Shown here piece by piece: positions 1-10,500 of a stretch of 32,388 bases of DNA (position 1 is the first letter of the stretch; each line of letters starts with the position of its first letter). The DNA lies in assembly GCA_937998345.1 (NCBI GenBank), contig CALLDH010000037.1:1-32388 (forward strand). Reading direction: 5' to 3'. A program made the position numbers and the translations under genes. Origin of the DNA: an uncultured bacterium (GTDB lineage: Bacteria > Myxococcota_A > Polyangia > Polyangiales > Houyiibacteriaceae). Under the pieces are notes generated by a model, which worked only from the letters and a program-made list of their open reading frames with translations, was not told where the DNA came from and ran no database searches.

Positions 1-77
1 CCCAGGACGTCGCGCACCGCGTGCAGGGCGTCCCAGTCGGCATTTGAGCCTGGAAATTGTACGACAGCGACTCTCAT
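1..77 (-). CDS. purQ: Phosphoribosylformylglycinamidine synthase subunit PurQ, 5' fragment (runs off window)
   Basis: Reverse complement from ATG at 77 reads [26 protein letters not shown], matching the PurQ N-terminus (VxxFPGSNxDxD...ALRDVLG). Confidence 0.8.
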   Translation of the reverse strand, partial: [25 protein letters not shown]

Positions 78-147
78 CGGGCGATTCCGTTGTCCTCGGC
101 GCGCGGAGCATAGATCGGACCGGGCTTCAGGCAACGCGGAAGCGTCA

Positions 148-774
148 CTATCGAATCGGCTGGAAATAACGGTGGGCAAGGTCGCGTTCGAGACCGTCCG
201 TGGGGATGACGCGAAAGACAATCGTGCCACGGCACGTCGAGGCATCCACCGCTCCGTAGACCCGGCTATCTTGTACCGTGTAGGAGCGGTAGTCGTTGAG
301 CAGGTAGACCTGCCCCGAGGGGACCTCGGTCTCCTGGACCCGATGGCGGTCGTCTTCCCTCATGAAAATCAGGTGACTTCCTGTTCCAAAATGTTCGGAG
401 CCCCAGGTCAGCGAGGCCGTCCGCTCATTGTCGGCATTGTAGAAGGAGGTTGCGCCTTCCCTGTTGAATACCACCGGATTGCCATCGATGCGGAGCTCTT
501 TGCCGAAGGAGTCGATCGACATGCCCTCGATGGCCGCCACCCGGCCAATCACCCAGCCATCTTCGGTGGGATGCTGGCATACGGCGATCGATCCGAGGTC
601 GGGGGCAGCCCTCTTGTTGATCAGGACCCGCTCTCCCCGCAGCAGCGTGGGAGCCATCCCGTTGTGCCCGACCTCCGCCATGTCGAAGAGCAGCACCTTG
701 AGCACCAGCGCGATGACGATGATGCCAGCGCCCACCCACGACAGGCATCCGAGCCCGCTACGAACCGCTCCCAC
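148..774 (-). CDS. Signal peptidase I (S26) family protein, probably catalytically inactive
   Basis: N-terminal TM helix, then boxes resembling SPase I: GHNGMAPTL (box B), LGSIAVCQHP (box C), VIGRVAAIEG (box D), LNDYRSYTVQDSRVYGAV (box E). The Ser and Lys positions are both Gly. Confidence 0.75.
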   Translation of the reverse strand: MGAVRSGLGCLSWVGAGIIVIALVLKVLLFDMAEVGHNGMAPTLLRGERVLINKRAAPDLGSIAVCQHPTEDGWVIGRVAAIEGMSIDSFGKELRIDGNPVVFNREGATSFYNADNERTASLTWGSEHFGTGSHLIFMREDDRHRVQETEVPSGQVYLLNDYRSYTVQDSRVYGAVDASTCRGTIVFRVIPTDGLERDLAHRYFQPIR

Positions 775-782
775 AACGCTGG

Positions 783-1421
783 CTATTCGCCGTTTCCGAG
801 GCTCTTGTCAAGCTCGTGCACGAATCCTTGCAAGGCTTCGCCTGGTTGACTCGATCCGTAGATCGCCCGGCGGATCGCGATGCCGAAGGCGCCCGCAGCG
901 AGCAATGCCTTCCAATCCTGGTTCCCGATCCCGCCAAGGGCGTATGTCGGAATCCCGACATCCGCGATCGCGCTCTTAAAGCCATGAATACCGATCGGTT
1001 GAGCCTTGCCCGGGACCGTGAACACGGGGCTCAGGAATGCGTAGGTCGCGCCGGCTTGCTCAGCAGCCAAGAGGCCGGCCGGCTCGTGGCGTGAGACGCC
1101 GATCATCGCAAGCTCAGGCCATTGTTCGCGGATGTCGGTCGCGCGCAGGCCGCGCTCGGGGAGGTGCACCCCGTCTGCGCCGACGATCTGGGCGACGTCA
1201 GCCCGTCGGTTGACCAGCAGCACACTGCCGGTGGCGCGGGTCACCGCACGCAGCTCTCGACCCCATCGGAGCACTTGGCGATCGGAGGCGCGTTTTGCCC
1301 TGAGCTGCACTCCCACGAGGCCGGGCCGGGATTTTTCGAGTGCACGCCGTGCTGGGATCACCGGGCCGTCCGGGTGACTCGGGTCAGTGATGATCCAGAT
1401 CCGCGGAAGCACTGGGGTCAT
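783..1421 (-). CDS. Thiamine phosphate synthase / TenI family protein (TenI-like thiazole tautomerase favoured)
   Basis: ThiE/TenI TIM barrel: WIITDP, GVQLRAK, VLLVNRRADVAQIVGADGVHLPERGL, ALGGIG. Immediately downstream of thiG. Confidence 0.85.
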   Translation of the reverse strand: MTPVLPRIWIITDPSHPDGPVIPARRALEKSRPGLVGVQLRAKRASDRQVLRWGRELRAVTRATGSVLLVNRRADVAQIVGADGVHLPERGLRATDIREQWPELAMIGVSRHEPAGLLAAEQAGATYAFLSPVFTVPGKAQPIGIHGFKSAIADVGIPTYALGGIGNQDWKALLAAGAFGIAIRRAIYGSSQPGEALQGFVHELDKSLGNGE

Positions 1422-1431
1422 CGCCGTGGTG

Positions 1432-2229
1432 CTACGAGCGGCCGCTTTGCTCGGAGCCGATGACGCCCTCGAGGGGGCTCGACGCCGTTGCGTAGAGCTT
1501 GCGCTGAATCCGGCCTGCGAGGAATGCGTCGCGGCCGGCTTCGACTCCGGCCTTCATCGCGCGCGCCATTCGGACCGGATCCTTCGCGCCGGCGATCGCC
1601 GTGTTCATCAAGACGCCGTCGATGCCGAGTTCCATCGCGATGGCCGCATCGGAGGCGGTCCCGACCCCCGCATCGACGATGACGGGCACCTTGGCGTGCT
1701 TCACGATGATCTCGATGTTGAAGGGGTTGCGGACGCCGAGCCCGCTGCCGATGGGCGCGGCGAGAGGCATGACCGCGGCGCAGCCTAGGTCTTCGAGGCG
1801 CCGTGCGGCGATGGGGTCGTCATTGAAGTAGGGAAGGACGGTGAAGCCTTCGTCGACGAGTGTCTTCGCCGCCTCGAGCGTAGCGGGAACGTCGGGGAAG
1901 AGGGTTTTCTCGTCGCCGATCACCTCAAGCTTGACGAGCGGCGTGTCGAGAAGCTCTCTACCGAGCCGCGCCGTGCGAAGCGCATCCTCCGCGGTGTAGC
2001 AGCCGGCGGTGTTTGGAAGGAGCGTATAGTTGCCCTCCCGGAGGACCGTCATGATCGAATCGGCTCCTGTCGCCTTCAGATCCACGCGACGCACAGCGAC
2101 GGTGACGACTTCGCAGCCCGAGGCCTGCAAAGCCTTCCTTGCGGTATCGAGGTCCGGGTATTTGCCCGTTCCCGTGAACAACCGAGAACGAAACTCGAAC
2201 TCGCCAATCTTCAGGACATCTTCGGACAC
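1432..2229 (-). CDS. thiG: Thiazole synthase ThiG
   Basis: [63 protein letters not shown] are ThiG signatures. Confidence 0.97.
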   Translation of the reverse strand: MSEDVLKIGEFEFRSRLFTGTGKYPDLDTARKALQASGCEVVTVAVRRVDLKATGADSIMTVLREGNYTLLPNTAGCYTAEDALRTARLGRELLDTPLVKLEVIGDEKTLFPDVPATLEAAKTLVDEGFTVLPYFNDDPIAARRLEDLGCAAVMPLAAPIGSGLGVRNPFNIEIIVKHAKVPVIVDAGVGTASDAAIAMELGIDGVLMNTAIAGAKDPVRMARAMKAGVEAGRDAFLAGRIQRKLYATASSPLEGVIGSEQSGRS

Positions 2230-2430
2230 TCAACCGCCTCCTACGAAATGAACCACCTCGACGCGGTCGCCCTCGCGGAGCTCTGTGCTCTCGTGTTGGG
2301 CCCGAGGCACGACTTCTTCGTTGCGTTCTACAGCGACCAAGGTGTCTGCAAGGCCCAGCGAGGCCAGCAGCTCCTTCACGGTCGTGTTTGGCCCGACCTG
2401 CCGTTCTTCGCCATTGACCACGAGTTGCAT
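2230..2430 (-). CDS. thiS: Sulfur carrier protein ThiS
   Basis: 66 aa from ATG at 2430: [12 protein letters not shown]...[10 protein letters not shown], beta-grasp with C-terminal GG. Abuts thiG. Confidence 0.93.
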   Translation of the reverse strand: MQLVVNGEERQVGPNTTVKELLASLGLADTLVAVERNEEVVPRAQHESTELREGDRVEVVHFVGGG

Positions 2431-2516
2431 CGGCCGTGAGGGTAGGTCGGCCCCCATGGCGCTGCAAGCGGGTTCGAGGATGGGCGGCTTCACCCGCGGA
2501 TGATAGGCTCGGCCGC

Positions 2517-3398
2517 GTGAAGAGAATCGTGCACGGCGACAATTTGGAAGTTCTCCCGACACTCCCGCGCGAGCACGCGCGCCTGATTTACATCGACCCA
2601 CCGTTCAATACGGGACGCACCCAATCCCGCCAGCGCATGCAAGTGCGGGCCGCGGCGGAAGGCGAGCGGCAGGGGTTCGGCGGGCGGCGCTATGACGTCG
2701 AGCAGATCGACAGCCCCACCTACGAAGACGGGTTCGATGCGTACATTCCCTTCCTCATGAGCCGCATCGAAGCGGCGCTTCCGTGCCTGACCGCCGATGG
2801 CTCCCTATTCGTGCATCTCGATTACCGTGAGGTGCACTATGTGAAAGTCGCGCTGGATCGGCTCCTTGGCAGGGACCGTTTTCTGAACGAGATTGTTTGG
2901 GCGTACGACTTCGGGGGCCGGCCGAAGCGGCGGTGGCCTGCGAAGCACGACACGCTGCTTTGGTACGTTCTCGACCCCAAGCGCTACGTCTTTCAGTTCG
3001 AAGAGATGGATCGCATTCCGTACATGGCGCCAGGGCTCGTCGGCAAAGAGAAAGCCGCTCGCGGTAAGACTCCCACGGACGTCTGGTGGCACACCATCGT
3101 GCCGACGAACAGCAAAGAGAAGACCGGGTACCCGACGCAGAAACCGCTTGGCGTGCTCGAGCGCATCATCAAAGTGCACACCGAGCCTGGGGATACCGTC
3201 CTCGATTTCTTTGCGGGGAGCGGAACGACTGGCGAGGCCGCCGCGCGCCTTGATCGGGGTTTCGTGCTCGTCGACGAAAGTCCGGACGCGATCGCGACGA
3301 TGCGCGCGCGGCTCGCGGAATGGGAGCCCGAGCTCGTGGCGCAAGTAAGAGAGCTGTCGGGCGATCAGCGGGGGACGAGCTCCACCTCGAACACATGA
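2517..3398 (+). CDS. Site-specific DNA methyltransferase (beta-class, N6-A or N4-C)
   Basis: GTG start after a short leader; [13 protein letters not shown], motif [11 protein letters not shown], later motif [30 protein letters not shown]. Confidence 0.9.
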   Translation: MKRIVHGDNLEVLPTLPREHARLIYIDPPFNTGRTQSRQRMQVRAAAEGERQGFGGRRYDVEQIDSPTYEDGFDAYIPFLMSRIEAALPCLTADGSLFVHLDYREVHYVKVALDRLLGRDRFLNEIVWAYDFGGRPKRRWPAKHDTLLWYVLDPKRYVFQFEEMDRIPYMAPGLVGKEKAARGKTPTDVWWHTIVPTNSKEKTGYPTQKPLGVLERIIKVHTEPGDTVLDFFAGSGTTGEAAARLDRGFVLVDESPDAIATMRARLAEWEPELVAQVRELSGDQRGTSSTSNT

Positions 3399-4264
3399 GG
3401 CCAAAGCTTGCCCGTCAGCAGGAAGGTCTTCGACTCCGGCTTGTAGGCGATGCCATTGAGGACGTCGGCGCGTCTTGCTTCGTCGCGTGACAGCAATCCG
3501 CTCGCGTCTATCGTCCCAGTCACGCGCCCGCTCTCGCGATCGATTCGGATGATCTCGTTTTCCTGCCAGATGTTCGCGTAGATCTCCGAGCCCACGCACT
3601 CGAGCTCGTTGAGCTTCGCCACGGGGCGACCGTCTCTCAACACCGTGACCTCGCCCAGAAGCTCCAGCGATTCGGGGTCGCGAAACTCGAGCATGGATGA
3701 ACCATCGCTCATCACCATCGCGGTCCCGTCGTAACAGAGGCCCCAGCCCTCACCGAGGTAGCTGAGTGTTTCGCGTACTTCGAGGGTAGTCAGGTCCGAC
3801 ACGAAGGCGAGCCCGGAGCGCCAAGTAAGTTGAACTAGACGCTCGCCGACCCGCTCTAACCCTTCTCCAAAAAATTTCGTCCCGAGCTTGCGTTGCGCGA
3901 GGACCTTGCCGTCTTCGAGTCGCACCTTGCGCAGCGACGACTTCCCGTACTGGCCGGTGCTCTCGTACATGAGGCCGTCGTGCCAGATGAGCCCCTGGGT
4001 GAAGGCGTCGGTGGCGTGAGGGTATTTGCCAATGACGCGCAGGCGAAGCTGCTCGATCGCCGGAGCCGTGACGGGCCGGGAAGTCTCGCTGGGTACGATG
4101 TCAACCGGAGCAACGGTTTCTTCCGCCGGGGCTTGGCAGCTCGGCGCGAGCGCGATGCCGACCGCGATGAGACCGCCAAGGAGCATGCCGCCCCAGAGCA
4201 TGCGGGCGGACCGTTGGTCGGCGCGCTTCACCGCCTCCGTGTAGCGTCGTTGAGCCGGTGCCAT
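3365..4264 (-). CDS. Glutaminyl-peptide cyclotransferase (plant/bacterial-type glutamine cyclotransferase), membrane-anchored or exported
   Basis: N-terminal hydrophobic segment; YPHATDAFTQGLIWHDGLMYESTGQYGKSSLRKVRLEDGKVL, FFGEGLE, NELECVGSEIYANIWQENEIIRID, LNGIAYKP. Confidence 0.9.
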   Translation of the reverse strand: MAPAQRRYTEAVKRADQRSARMLWGGMLLGGLIAVGIALAPSCQAPAEETVAPVDIVPSETSRPVTAPAIEQLRLRVIGKYPHATDAFTQGLIWHDGLMYESTGQYGKSSLRKVRLEDGKVLAQRKLGTKFFGEGLERVGERLVQLTWRSGLAFVSDLTTLEVRETLSYLGEGWGLCYDGTAMVMSDGSSMLEFRDPESLELLGEVTVLRDGRPVAKLNELECVGSEIYANIWQENEIIRIDRESGRVTGTIDASGLLSRDEARRADVLNGIAYKPESKTFLLTGKLWPHVFEVELVPR

Positions 4265-4340
4265 GCAGGCGGGAGCGTAACCCCCCTGTGCGGGGACGCC
4301 AACGCTTGACGCCGGCGGCGCCAGCCGTTAGCCCCAAGCC

Positions 4341-5495
4341 GTGCAATCCGATTCCCCGACGCCCTTGAGGCCGCGCGTGCAGAGCGCGGACGCATCGTTG
4401 CGGCCGACCCGCGCCGAGGTCCTGCTCGATGCGATCGGACACAATCTACAGGTGGTTCGGAGCGCGGCACGAGGGCGCAAGGTCCTCGCAGTCGTGAAGG
4501 CCGATGCGTATGGGCACGGCGTGGTGCCGGTCGCTCAACGACTGCAGTTCGAAGGGGTCGACGGCTTCGGTGTCGCACTTGCGGAGGAAGGGATCGAGCT
4601 TCGTGAGGCCGGCATCGACCGCGCCATCCTCGTCCTCAATGGCATCAGCGGGGGTGCTCATCGGGACATCATTGCCGCGGGGCTTACCCCGGTGCTCTAC
4701 GAAATGTCAGAGGCGAGCGCGTTCGATGCGGTTTCCGGAGACCGCCCCGTCGACGTGCACCTCAAGGTGGACACGGGCATGGGACGTCTCGGCGTGCCGC
4801 TCGCCGAGCTCAGCGAGTTCCTTCGCGGCCTCCGGGAGTTCCCTTCGATTCGCATTGCGGGCCTGATGACTCACCTTTCGACCGCTGACGCGGACCCTGA
4901 TTACGTTGCGCTTCAGCTCGCGGGCTTCGCTCAGGCGCAGGGCCTCGTTCGCCGGTTTGGCCATGAGCCGGTCGTGTTACACGTCGCCAACAGCGCGGCC
5001 TTGTTTCGGCACCCCGAGACCCATTTCGATTGGGTGCGCCCAGGGCTCGCGCTCTATGGATACCCAGGCTCCGAGACGATCCATGCACCGCTTCGGCCTG
5101 CGATGCGCTGGCGCACGGAGGTTCTTCGGGTGCGGACGCTCGCGCCGGGCGACTCCGCAGGGTACGGGCGTTCGTTTCGAGCCACGTCGGAGACGCGCTT
5201 GGCGACCATTCCGGTCGGGTACGGCGACGGCTTGCTGCGCTCGGCGTCGAACCGAGCCCATGTGTTGATCCGCGGTGTCCACTGCCCGATCGTAGGAAAC
5301 ATCGCGATGGACCTGACCACCGTGGATGTTTCCGCTCTGCCCGACGTGGCCATTGGCGACGAAGCGCTGCTGCTCGGGGAGCAAAACGGCGCTGTTCTCG
5401 ATGCGCGTGACCTTGCAGTGGCGGCCGGAACCATTCCGTACGAGGTGTTGACCAACGTGTCCCGCCGCGTCCCGCGCATCTATCTGAATGCCTGA
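4341..5495 (+). CDS. alr: Alanine racemase
   Basis: VLAVVKADAYGHG PLP-Lys motif, VHLKVDTGMGRLGV, VRPGLALYGYPG, GYGDGLLRSASNRAHVLIRG, MDLTTVDVS. Confidence 0.97.
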   Translation: MQSDSPTPLRPRVQSADASLRPTRAEVLLDAIGHNLQVVRSAARGRKVLAVVKADAYGHGVVPVAQRLQFEGVDGFGVALAEEGIELREAGIDRAILVLNGISGGAHRDIIAAGLTPVLYEMSEASAFDAVSGDRPVDVHLKVDTGMGRLGVPLAELSEFLRGLREFPSIRIAGLMTHLSTADADPDYVALQLAGFAQAQGLVRRFGHEPVVLHVANSAALFRHPETHFDWVRPGLALYGYPGSETIHAPLRPAMRWRTEVLRVRTLAPGDSAGYGRSFRATSETRLATIPVGYGDGLLRSASNRAHVLIRGVHCPIVGNIAMDLTTVDVSALPDVAIGDEALLLGEQNGAVLDARDLAVAAGTIPYEVLTNVSRRVPRIYLNA

Positions 5496-5527
5496 CGTTT
5501 CCGGACCGAACCATGTTATGAAGCCTC

Positions 5528-6376
5528 GTGACTGACGCAGCTCCCACCGCGTCCGCGACCCCCGAAAAGAGCTCGAAGCTACGTGCTGCGGCGCGCGACG
5601 CGGGCGAGTGGCTCCTCAAGGTGCTGCTGTCGCCCTTCGTCGAAATCAGCGCGCTGTTCAAGCTTCTCTGGGAGGCGGTTTTTTGGGGCATCCGCCCGCC
5701 GTACCGCGGCCGGCTCTTCGTCGAGGCCATGGAGTTCATCGGCATCGGCTCGATCTTCCTCGTCTCGTTGACCGCAGTCTTCGTCGGTGGCGTTCTTGCT
5801 CTGCAGCTGGTCGACGGCTTTCGCGACTTCGGCGCCGAGAATCAAACCGGCGCCGTCATCGGCTTAGCGTTGGCTCGTGAAGTGGGGCCTGTATTCGCGG
5901 CGCTCATGGTCACGAGCCGAGCGGGCAGCGCGATGACGACCGAGCTTGGCTCGATGCGCGTCACCAATCAGATCGATGCGCTCGTCACGATGGCGGTCAA
6001 CCCGGTCCAGTACTTGGTCGTGCCCAGGCTGGTAGCCGGGTTCGTCATGGTGCCGGTCCTGACGATGCTCTTCAACGTCGTCGGAGTGGCGGGTGCGTTC
6101 TTCGTGGCCGTGGCGCTTCTCGGGCTCGACCCCGGGGTGTTCATGGACCGCTTGAAATGGCTGGTCGATTGGGACGATCTCTCGCAGGGCCTGATCAAGG
6201 CGATGGTGTTCGGCGTCGCCGTCACGCTCATCGCGTGCCGCCAGGGCTTCTACGCGAAGGGCGGCGCCGCTGGAGTGGGGCGCGCGACCAATCGCGCGGT
6301 CGTGCAAAGTGCCATCGCCATCCTCATGCTCGATTACCTCGTGACTAGTCTGGTCTTGGGGGAAGGGTTCTTCTGA
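5528..6376 (+). CDS. mlaE: MlaE-family ABC transporter permease
   Basis: GTG start; FIGIGSIFLVSLTAVFVGGVLALQ, GPVFAALMVTSRAGSAMTTELGSMRVTNQIDAL, typical MlaE. Confidence 0.93.
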   Translation: MTDAAPTASATPEKSSKLRAAARDAGEWLLKVLLSPFVEISALFKLLWEAVFWGIRPPYRGRLFVEAMEFIGIGSIFLVSLTAVFVGGVLALQLVDGFRDFGAENQTGAVIGLALAREVGPVFAALMVTSRAGSAMTTELGSMRVTNQIDALVTMAVNPVQYLVVPRLVAGFVMVPVLTMLFNVVGVAGAFFVAVALLGLDPGVFMDRLKWLVDWDDLSQGLIKAMVFGVAVTLIACRQGFYAKGGAAGVGRATNRAVVQSAIAILMLDYLVTSLVLGEGFF

Positions 6377-7188
6377 TGAAGGTCTTTCGAAGCAACTTGA
6401 TGCGATTGACTCGGCCGCCGCTACCCGCGCAAGTGAAGGACGACCCGATCCATGTGCGAATTCGTGACGTGCACAAGAACTATGGAGACCATCACGTGCT
6501 CAAGGGCGTTTCCCTCGATGTCTATCGCAGGAAGACGAACCTGATCATCGGGCCGTCTGGGTCCGGCAAGACCGTTCTGATGCGCCAGCTGATCCGTCTC
6601 GAGAAGCCCGACTCCGGCGAGCTCCTGGTCAACGACGTCGACTTCGCCAAGCTTGAAGGCCTCAACCTCGCGGCCATGCGCCGAACCTTCGGGATGGTGT
6701 TTCAGATGTCGGCGCTGTTCGATTCCATGACGGTATTCGACAACGTTGCATTCCCGGTTCGTGAGCACACCGATCTGTCGCGCAACGAAGTGCGTGACCG
6801 CGTGATGGACCGCTTGTCCGCGCTCGGTGTGGCGGGCGCCGCTCACAAGCTACCGGCCGAGCTCTCCGGAGGTATGCAGAAGCGCGTCGCCGTCGCCCGG
6901 GCGATGATCCTCGAGAGCGAAATCCTGATCTACGACGAACCGACCACGGGCCTGGACCCAATCACCACCGAGATGGTCGACGACTTGATCACCGAAGCGG
7001 AGGAATTGTTCGGCGTTACCTCGATCGTGATCAGTCACGACATGGCCTCGGTAGTACGCATCGCCGACCATCTGAGCTTCCTCCACCTGGGCGAAATCAC
7101 GGCCACGGGCACACCGCAGGAACTGCTACACAGCGAGCACCCAGCAACCGCAGAGTTCATGCGAGCGTCCCGAATCAGCCTCGACTAG
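6376..7188 (+). CDS. mlaF: MlaF-family ABC transporter ATP-binding protein
   Basis: Walker A GPSGSGKT, signature LSGGMQKRVAVARA, Walker B ILIYDEPTTGLDP; start overlaps the mlaE stop. Confidence 0.94.
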   Translation: MKVFRSNLMRLTRPPLPAQVKDDPIHVRIRDVHKNYGDHHVLKGVSLDVYRRKTNLIIGPSGSGKTVLMRQLIRLEKPDSGELLVNDVDFAKLEGLNLAAMRRTFGMVFQMSALFDSMTVFDNVAFPVREHTDLSRNEVRDRVMDRLSALGVAGAAHKLPAELSGGMQKRVAVARAMILESEILIYDEPTTGLDPITTEMVDDLITEAEELFGVTSIVISHDMASVVRIADHLSFLHLGEITATGTPQELLHSEHPATAEFMRASRISLD

Positions 7189-7201
7189 CTGCTAGCGCTC
7201 A

Positions 7202-7226
7202 AAAAAAGGGGACAGTCCCCTTTTTT
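7202..7226. repeat. Palindromic repeat copy 1 (AAAAAAGGGGAC-A-GTCCCCTTTTTT); possible bidirectional terminator
   Basis: Read directly. 13 bp after mlaF stop; followed by GAAGGGTTAACTCCAAGGACGT, which is similar to the flank of copy 2. Confidence 0.9.
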
Positions 7227-7524
7227 GAAGGGTTAACTCCAAGGACGTAACGCGCCGCGCCAGAGCGGGGCCACCTGGCTCAGCGCGTTCGCGCACAACG
7301 TCGCCCGAAGCTCGACCCGGTGACGCCAGCGGCGCTCACAGTCGCGCATGCTTTTCGCCGCGGCGTAACCAAACGCAGAACGTTCGCGCCGTGTTTTGCC
7401 TGAGCCGTAGAACCAATGACGAATTCGTCATGGCACGCGAAATGCAACGTGTTTCACAAATCACGACGACGGCACGACTCCCGCTGCAGGGCTCACTGCC
7501 GCCGCAATACGGGGAGAAGTTTGA

Positions 7525-10500
7525 ATGACTTATCAAATTCGGCACGCGATGCGGGTTCTCGGGATTGGCGGCCTGTTTGCTCTGCTTGGATGCGGAGACC
7601 TGTCTGGGGCGTCGCTCTGGGCGCAAGGTGGGACGCCGCAGAAGCACAAAGTGCTCGTCTGCCACATCCCGCAAGGCAACATGGAGAATGCGCATGAAAT
7701 CTGGATCGCCGAAAGCGCGGTCCCTGCGCACCTCGATCACGGCGACTTGCTCGGCGCATGTCCGATGGTGTTTCCGTGTACGGAGCAAGGAATCCGCGAC
7801 GCGATCGCTGAAGGCGGCGGGCCCCACTACTTCGACTGCGTCGGCCCGACGGTCGTTCCGACCGTAGCGGAGATCGTCATCGACAATGACGTGATTCTCG
7901 ACGGCGAGGGTGAGCTGACGGTTGACGGCGGCAGCGAACAGCCGGTGCCTTTGGAAGCACAAAATCTCACGCTCGATGAAAACGGCCACCGGGTGTTCTC
8001 AATTGAAGAGGGTGTGACGGCCGAGCTCATCGGATTCACCGTGACCGGAGGCTCCACCACCGGCGACGGCGGCGGTATTCTCAACGCGGGAACGTTCATG
8101 CTGACCAACAGCACCGTCACAGGAAACATGGCCGAGCGTGCCGGCGGCGTAGGGAATCTCGAGACGGGGATATTGACTGTGGCGAGTAGCACGGTGTCGA
8201 GCAACGCGGCGAACCTCGTAGGCGGCATCGGGACTCAGGGCATCGCGGAAATCATCGACACACGCGTGTCGGGCAACACGGCACTCGTTGGCGGTGGCGG
8301 TCTTGGCGTCTCGACGGGTGGCACTCTAACGGCGACTGGCAGCGTTGTTGAAGATAACTCCACTCCAGGAGTCGCGGGAGGCGTCGGCGTTGAAGAGCGG
8401 GGAACGGTGACGTTGAATGACACTTCGGTGTTGAGAAATCACGCGGGCGAGGTAGGTGGCGGCATTTCTAACAGTGGCGTTATGACGCTGAACGAAAGTG
8501 ACGTATCAGAGAATTCAGCCACGGCGTTCAACGGAGGCATCTCAAACGAAGTCGGTGGGGTATTGGCGCTGAACAGCTCGACTGTGTCAGGCAACTCCTC
8601 CAATTTCTCAGGCGGCATCGGAAACAACGGAACGGTGACGTTGAGCAACAGCACGGTGTCAGGTAACACTGCGACCGAGTACGGCGGCGGTATTGCAAGC
8701 AACACAGAGTTGACGCTGATCGATAGCACCGTCTCGGACAATTCCTGCGGCCTTGACGGTGGCGGCATCGCCTCCTTCAGTGGCACCACGACCGTGACGA
8801 ACAGCACGGTGTCCGGAAACAGTGCTGGCTCGCAAGGCGGAGGGATCGCCAACGTCGGGACGCTTGCGCTTACGAACACGACCGTGTCAGAGAACCAAGC
8901 AGGCTTCGGTGGCGGAGGTGTGCTCAACACAGGCCCTGACGCCACCGCTACGCTGACGAACAGCACCGCGTCCGGCAATCAAAGCGGTGGCCCGGGTGGA
9001 GGCATCGTCAACGACGCGATTCTGACACTCAGCGACTCGACGATATCCTCGAACGGTGCTGGAGCTGATGGCGGCGGGATCCTCAATTCGGGGACGCTGA
9101 TCGTCGTGCGGAGCACGATCGCGGAAAACACCGGTGCTACCAGCGGAGGAGGCATCGAGAACTACTCCGGTTTGGTCCAGATCGACAGCAGTACCATCTC
9201 GGGAAATACGGCGACTGCGGGCGGGGGCGGAGGGATTGAGAATCCGTTCCCCGACGGGACGCTGTCGTTGATCAACACGACTGTGTCGGGCAACAGCTCG
9301 ATTGGTCGCGGTGCAATTGAAAACGTCGGAACTGCCGTGGTGATCGCGAGCACACTCTCACTGAACGTCGCGGACGGCACGGTTCTTTGGGATGGTGCCT
9401 GCAGATTGGCTCCTGCATGCCCCCCCGGAGCGCTAACAATTCGGAATACGATCCTCGACGGCCAGTGCGTGGGCGCATCAGACGTGCTTTCGCTTGGCGG
9501 CAACATCGAAAGCCCGGGCAATACCTGCACGCTCATCCCACCCTTCGACCTGTTCAACGTGCCGGCCGCACAGCTTGGGCTCGAGCCACTTACAGACAAC
9601 GGCGGTCCCACCCAGACGCAAGCACTTGCGCCTTTCAGCGTCGCACTCGATCGGATCTCCGAACCTGAGTGTGTGGATGCGGACGGCTTGCCGCTGCTCA
9701 CCGATCAGCGCGGTGTCTCGCGCCCGCAGGGTCCAGCCTGTGACTCGGGCGCATTCGAGCTCAGTGACGGTCCGCCGCCCATGGGTGCATGCATCAACGA
9801 TGCCGACCGAATGACCTACGAATCGCTCGAATACATCGACAGCGACGGGATGTTCTGGACGTGCATTGACGCTGCTGCAGCGATCGGCACAGACTGCGTC
9901 TTTGGGTCGCCCCAGTCGGAGCCTCCCCTCGAAGGGTGCAGCGCCGAGGCCAGTGCTGTGATCGCTTGCTTCCCCAACTGCCCAGAGGAAGTCATCGAGA
10001 CTTTTGGCACCTGTGTTGCGTTCTGCATCGCAGGGGCCACCGGGCTCTCCTCGGGTTGTGCGAGTTGCTACGGAGAGGCAGCGGCCTGTGGGGCTGCATT
10101 CTGCACGTTCGCGTGCGCCGGTGACCTCAACTCACCGTCGTGCGTCGCATGCCGCGTCGAGAACGGCTGCATCCCCGGCTTCGATACGTGCTCTGGTCTT
10201 CCAGACGACATCGATTGTGACGGCACTGGTGGCACTGGCGGTTCGGGCGGGAACGCGGGCTCGGGCGGCAATGGCGGCAGTGGCGGCAGTGGCGGCAGTG
10301 GCGGTACCGGTGGCACGGAGTACGCGCAAGACTTCGAGTCACTAGTCCAGGCGAGCGGCTCGGCATTGGCCGATGACGGCTGGTTGGTATTCGGCCAAGT
10401 CGTTGATGCCGACGGTGTTCCTAAGTTTGACTACGGCCCATTTCCCGCACCAAACGGCACCCCCGGCTTCTCCAGCATCGCCACGGGTGAGGGCGGTCCC

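Noticed and set aside
4810-5745. 311-aa minus-strand ORF opposite alr
   Set aside because: Antisense to a clear alanine racemase; composition is Arg/Ser/Pro-rich as expected from a GC-rich antisense frame, with no recognisable motif.
7336-7989. 217-aa minus-strand ORF spanning the start of the beta-helix gene
   Set aside because: No family signature; overlaps a well-supported CDS on the other strand.
8439-8978. 179-aa minus-strand ORFs (also 9162-9701) inside the beta-helix gene
   Set aside because: Pro/Ser/Val periodic sequence is simply the antisense reading of the TVSGN/GGGI repeats.
8040-9370. Repetitive DNA in the beta-helix gene considered as CRISPR or tandem array
   Set aside because: Repeats are degenerate, in-frame and encode beta-helix rungs; no constant repeat/spacer structure.
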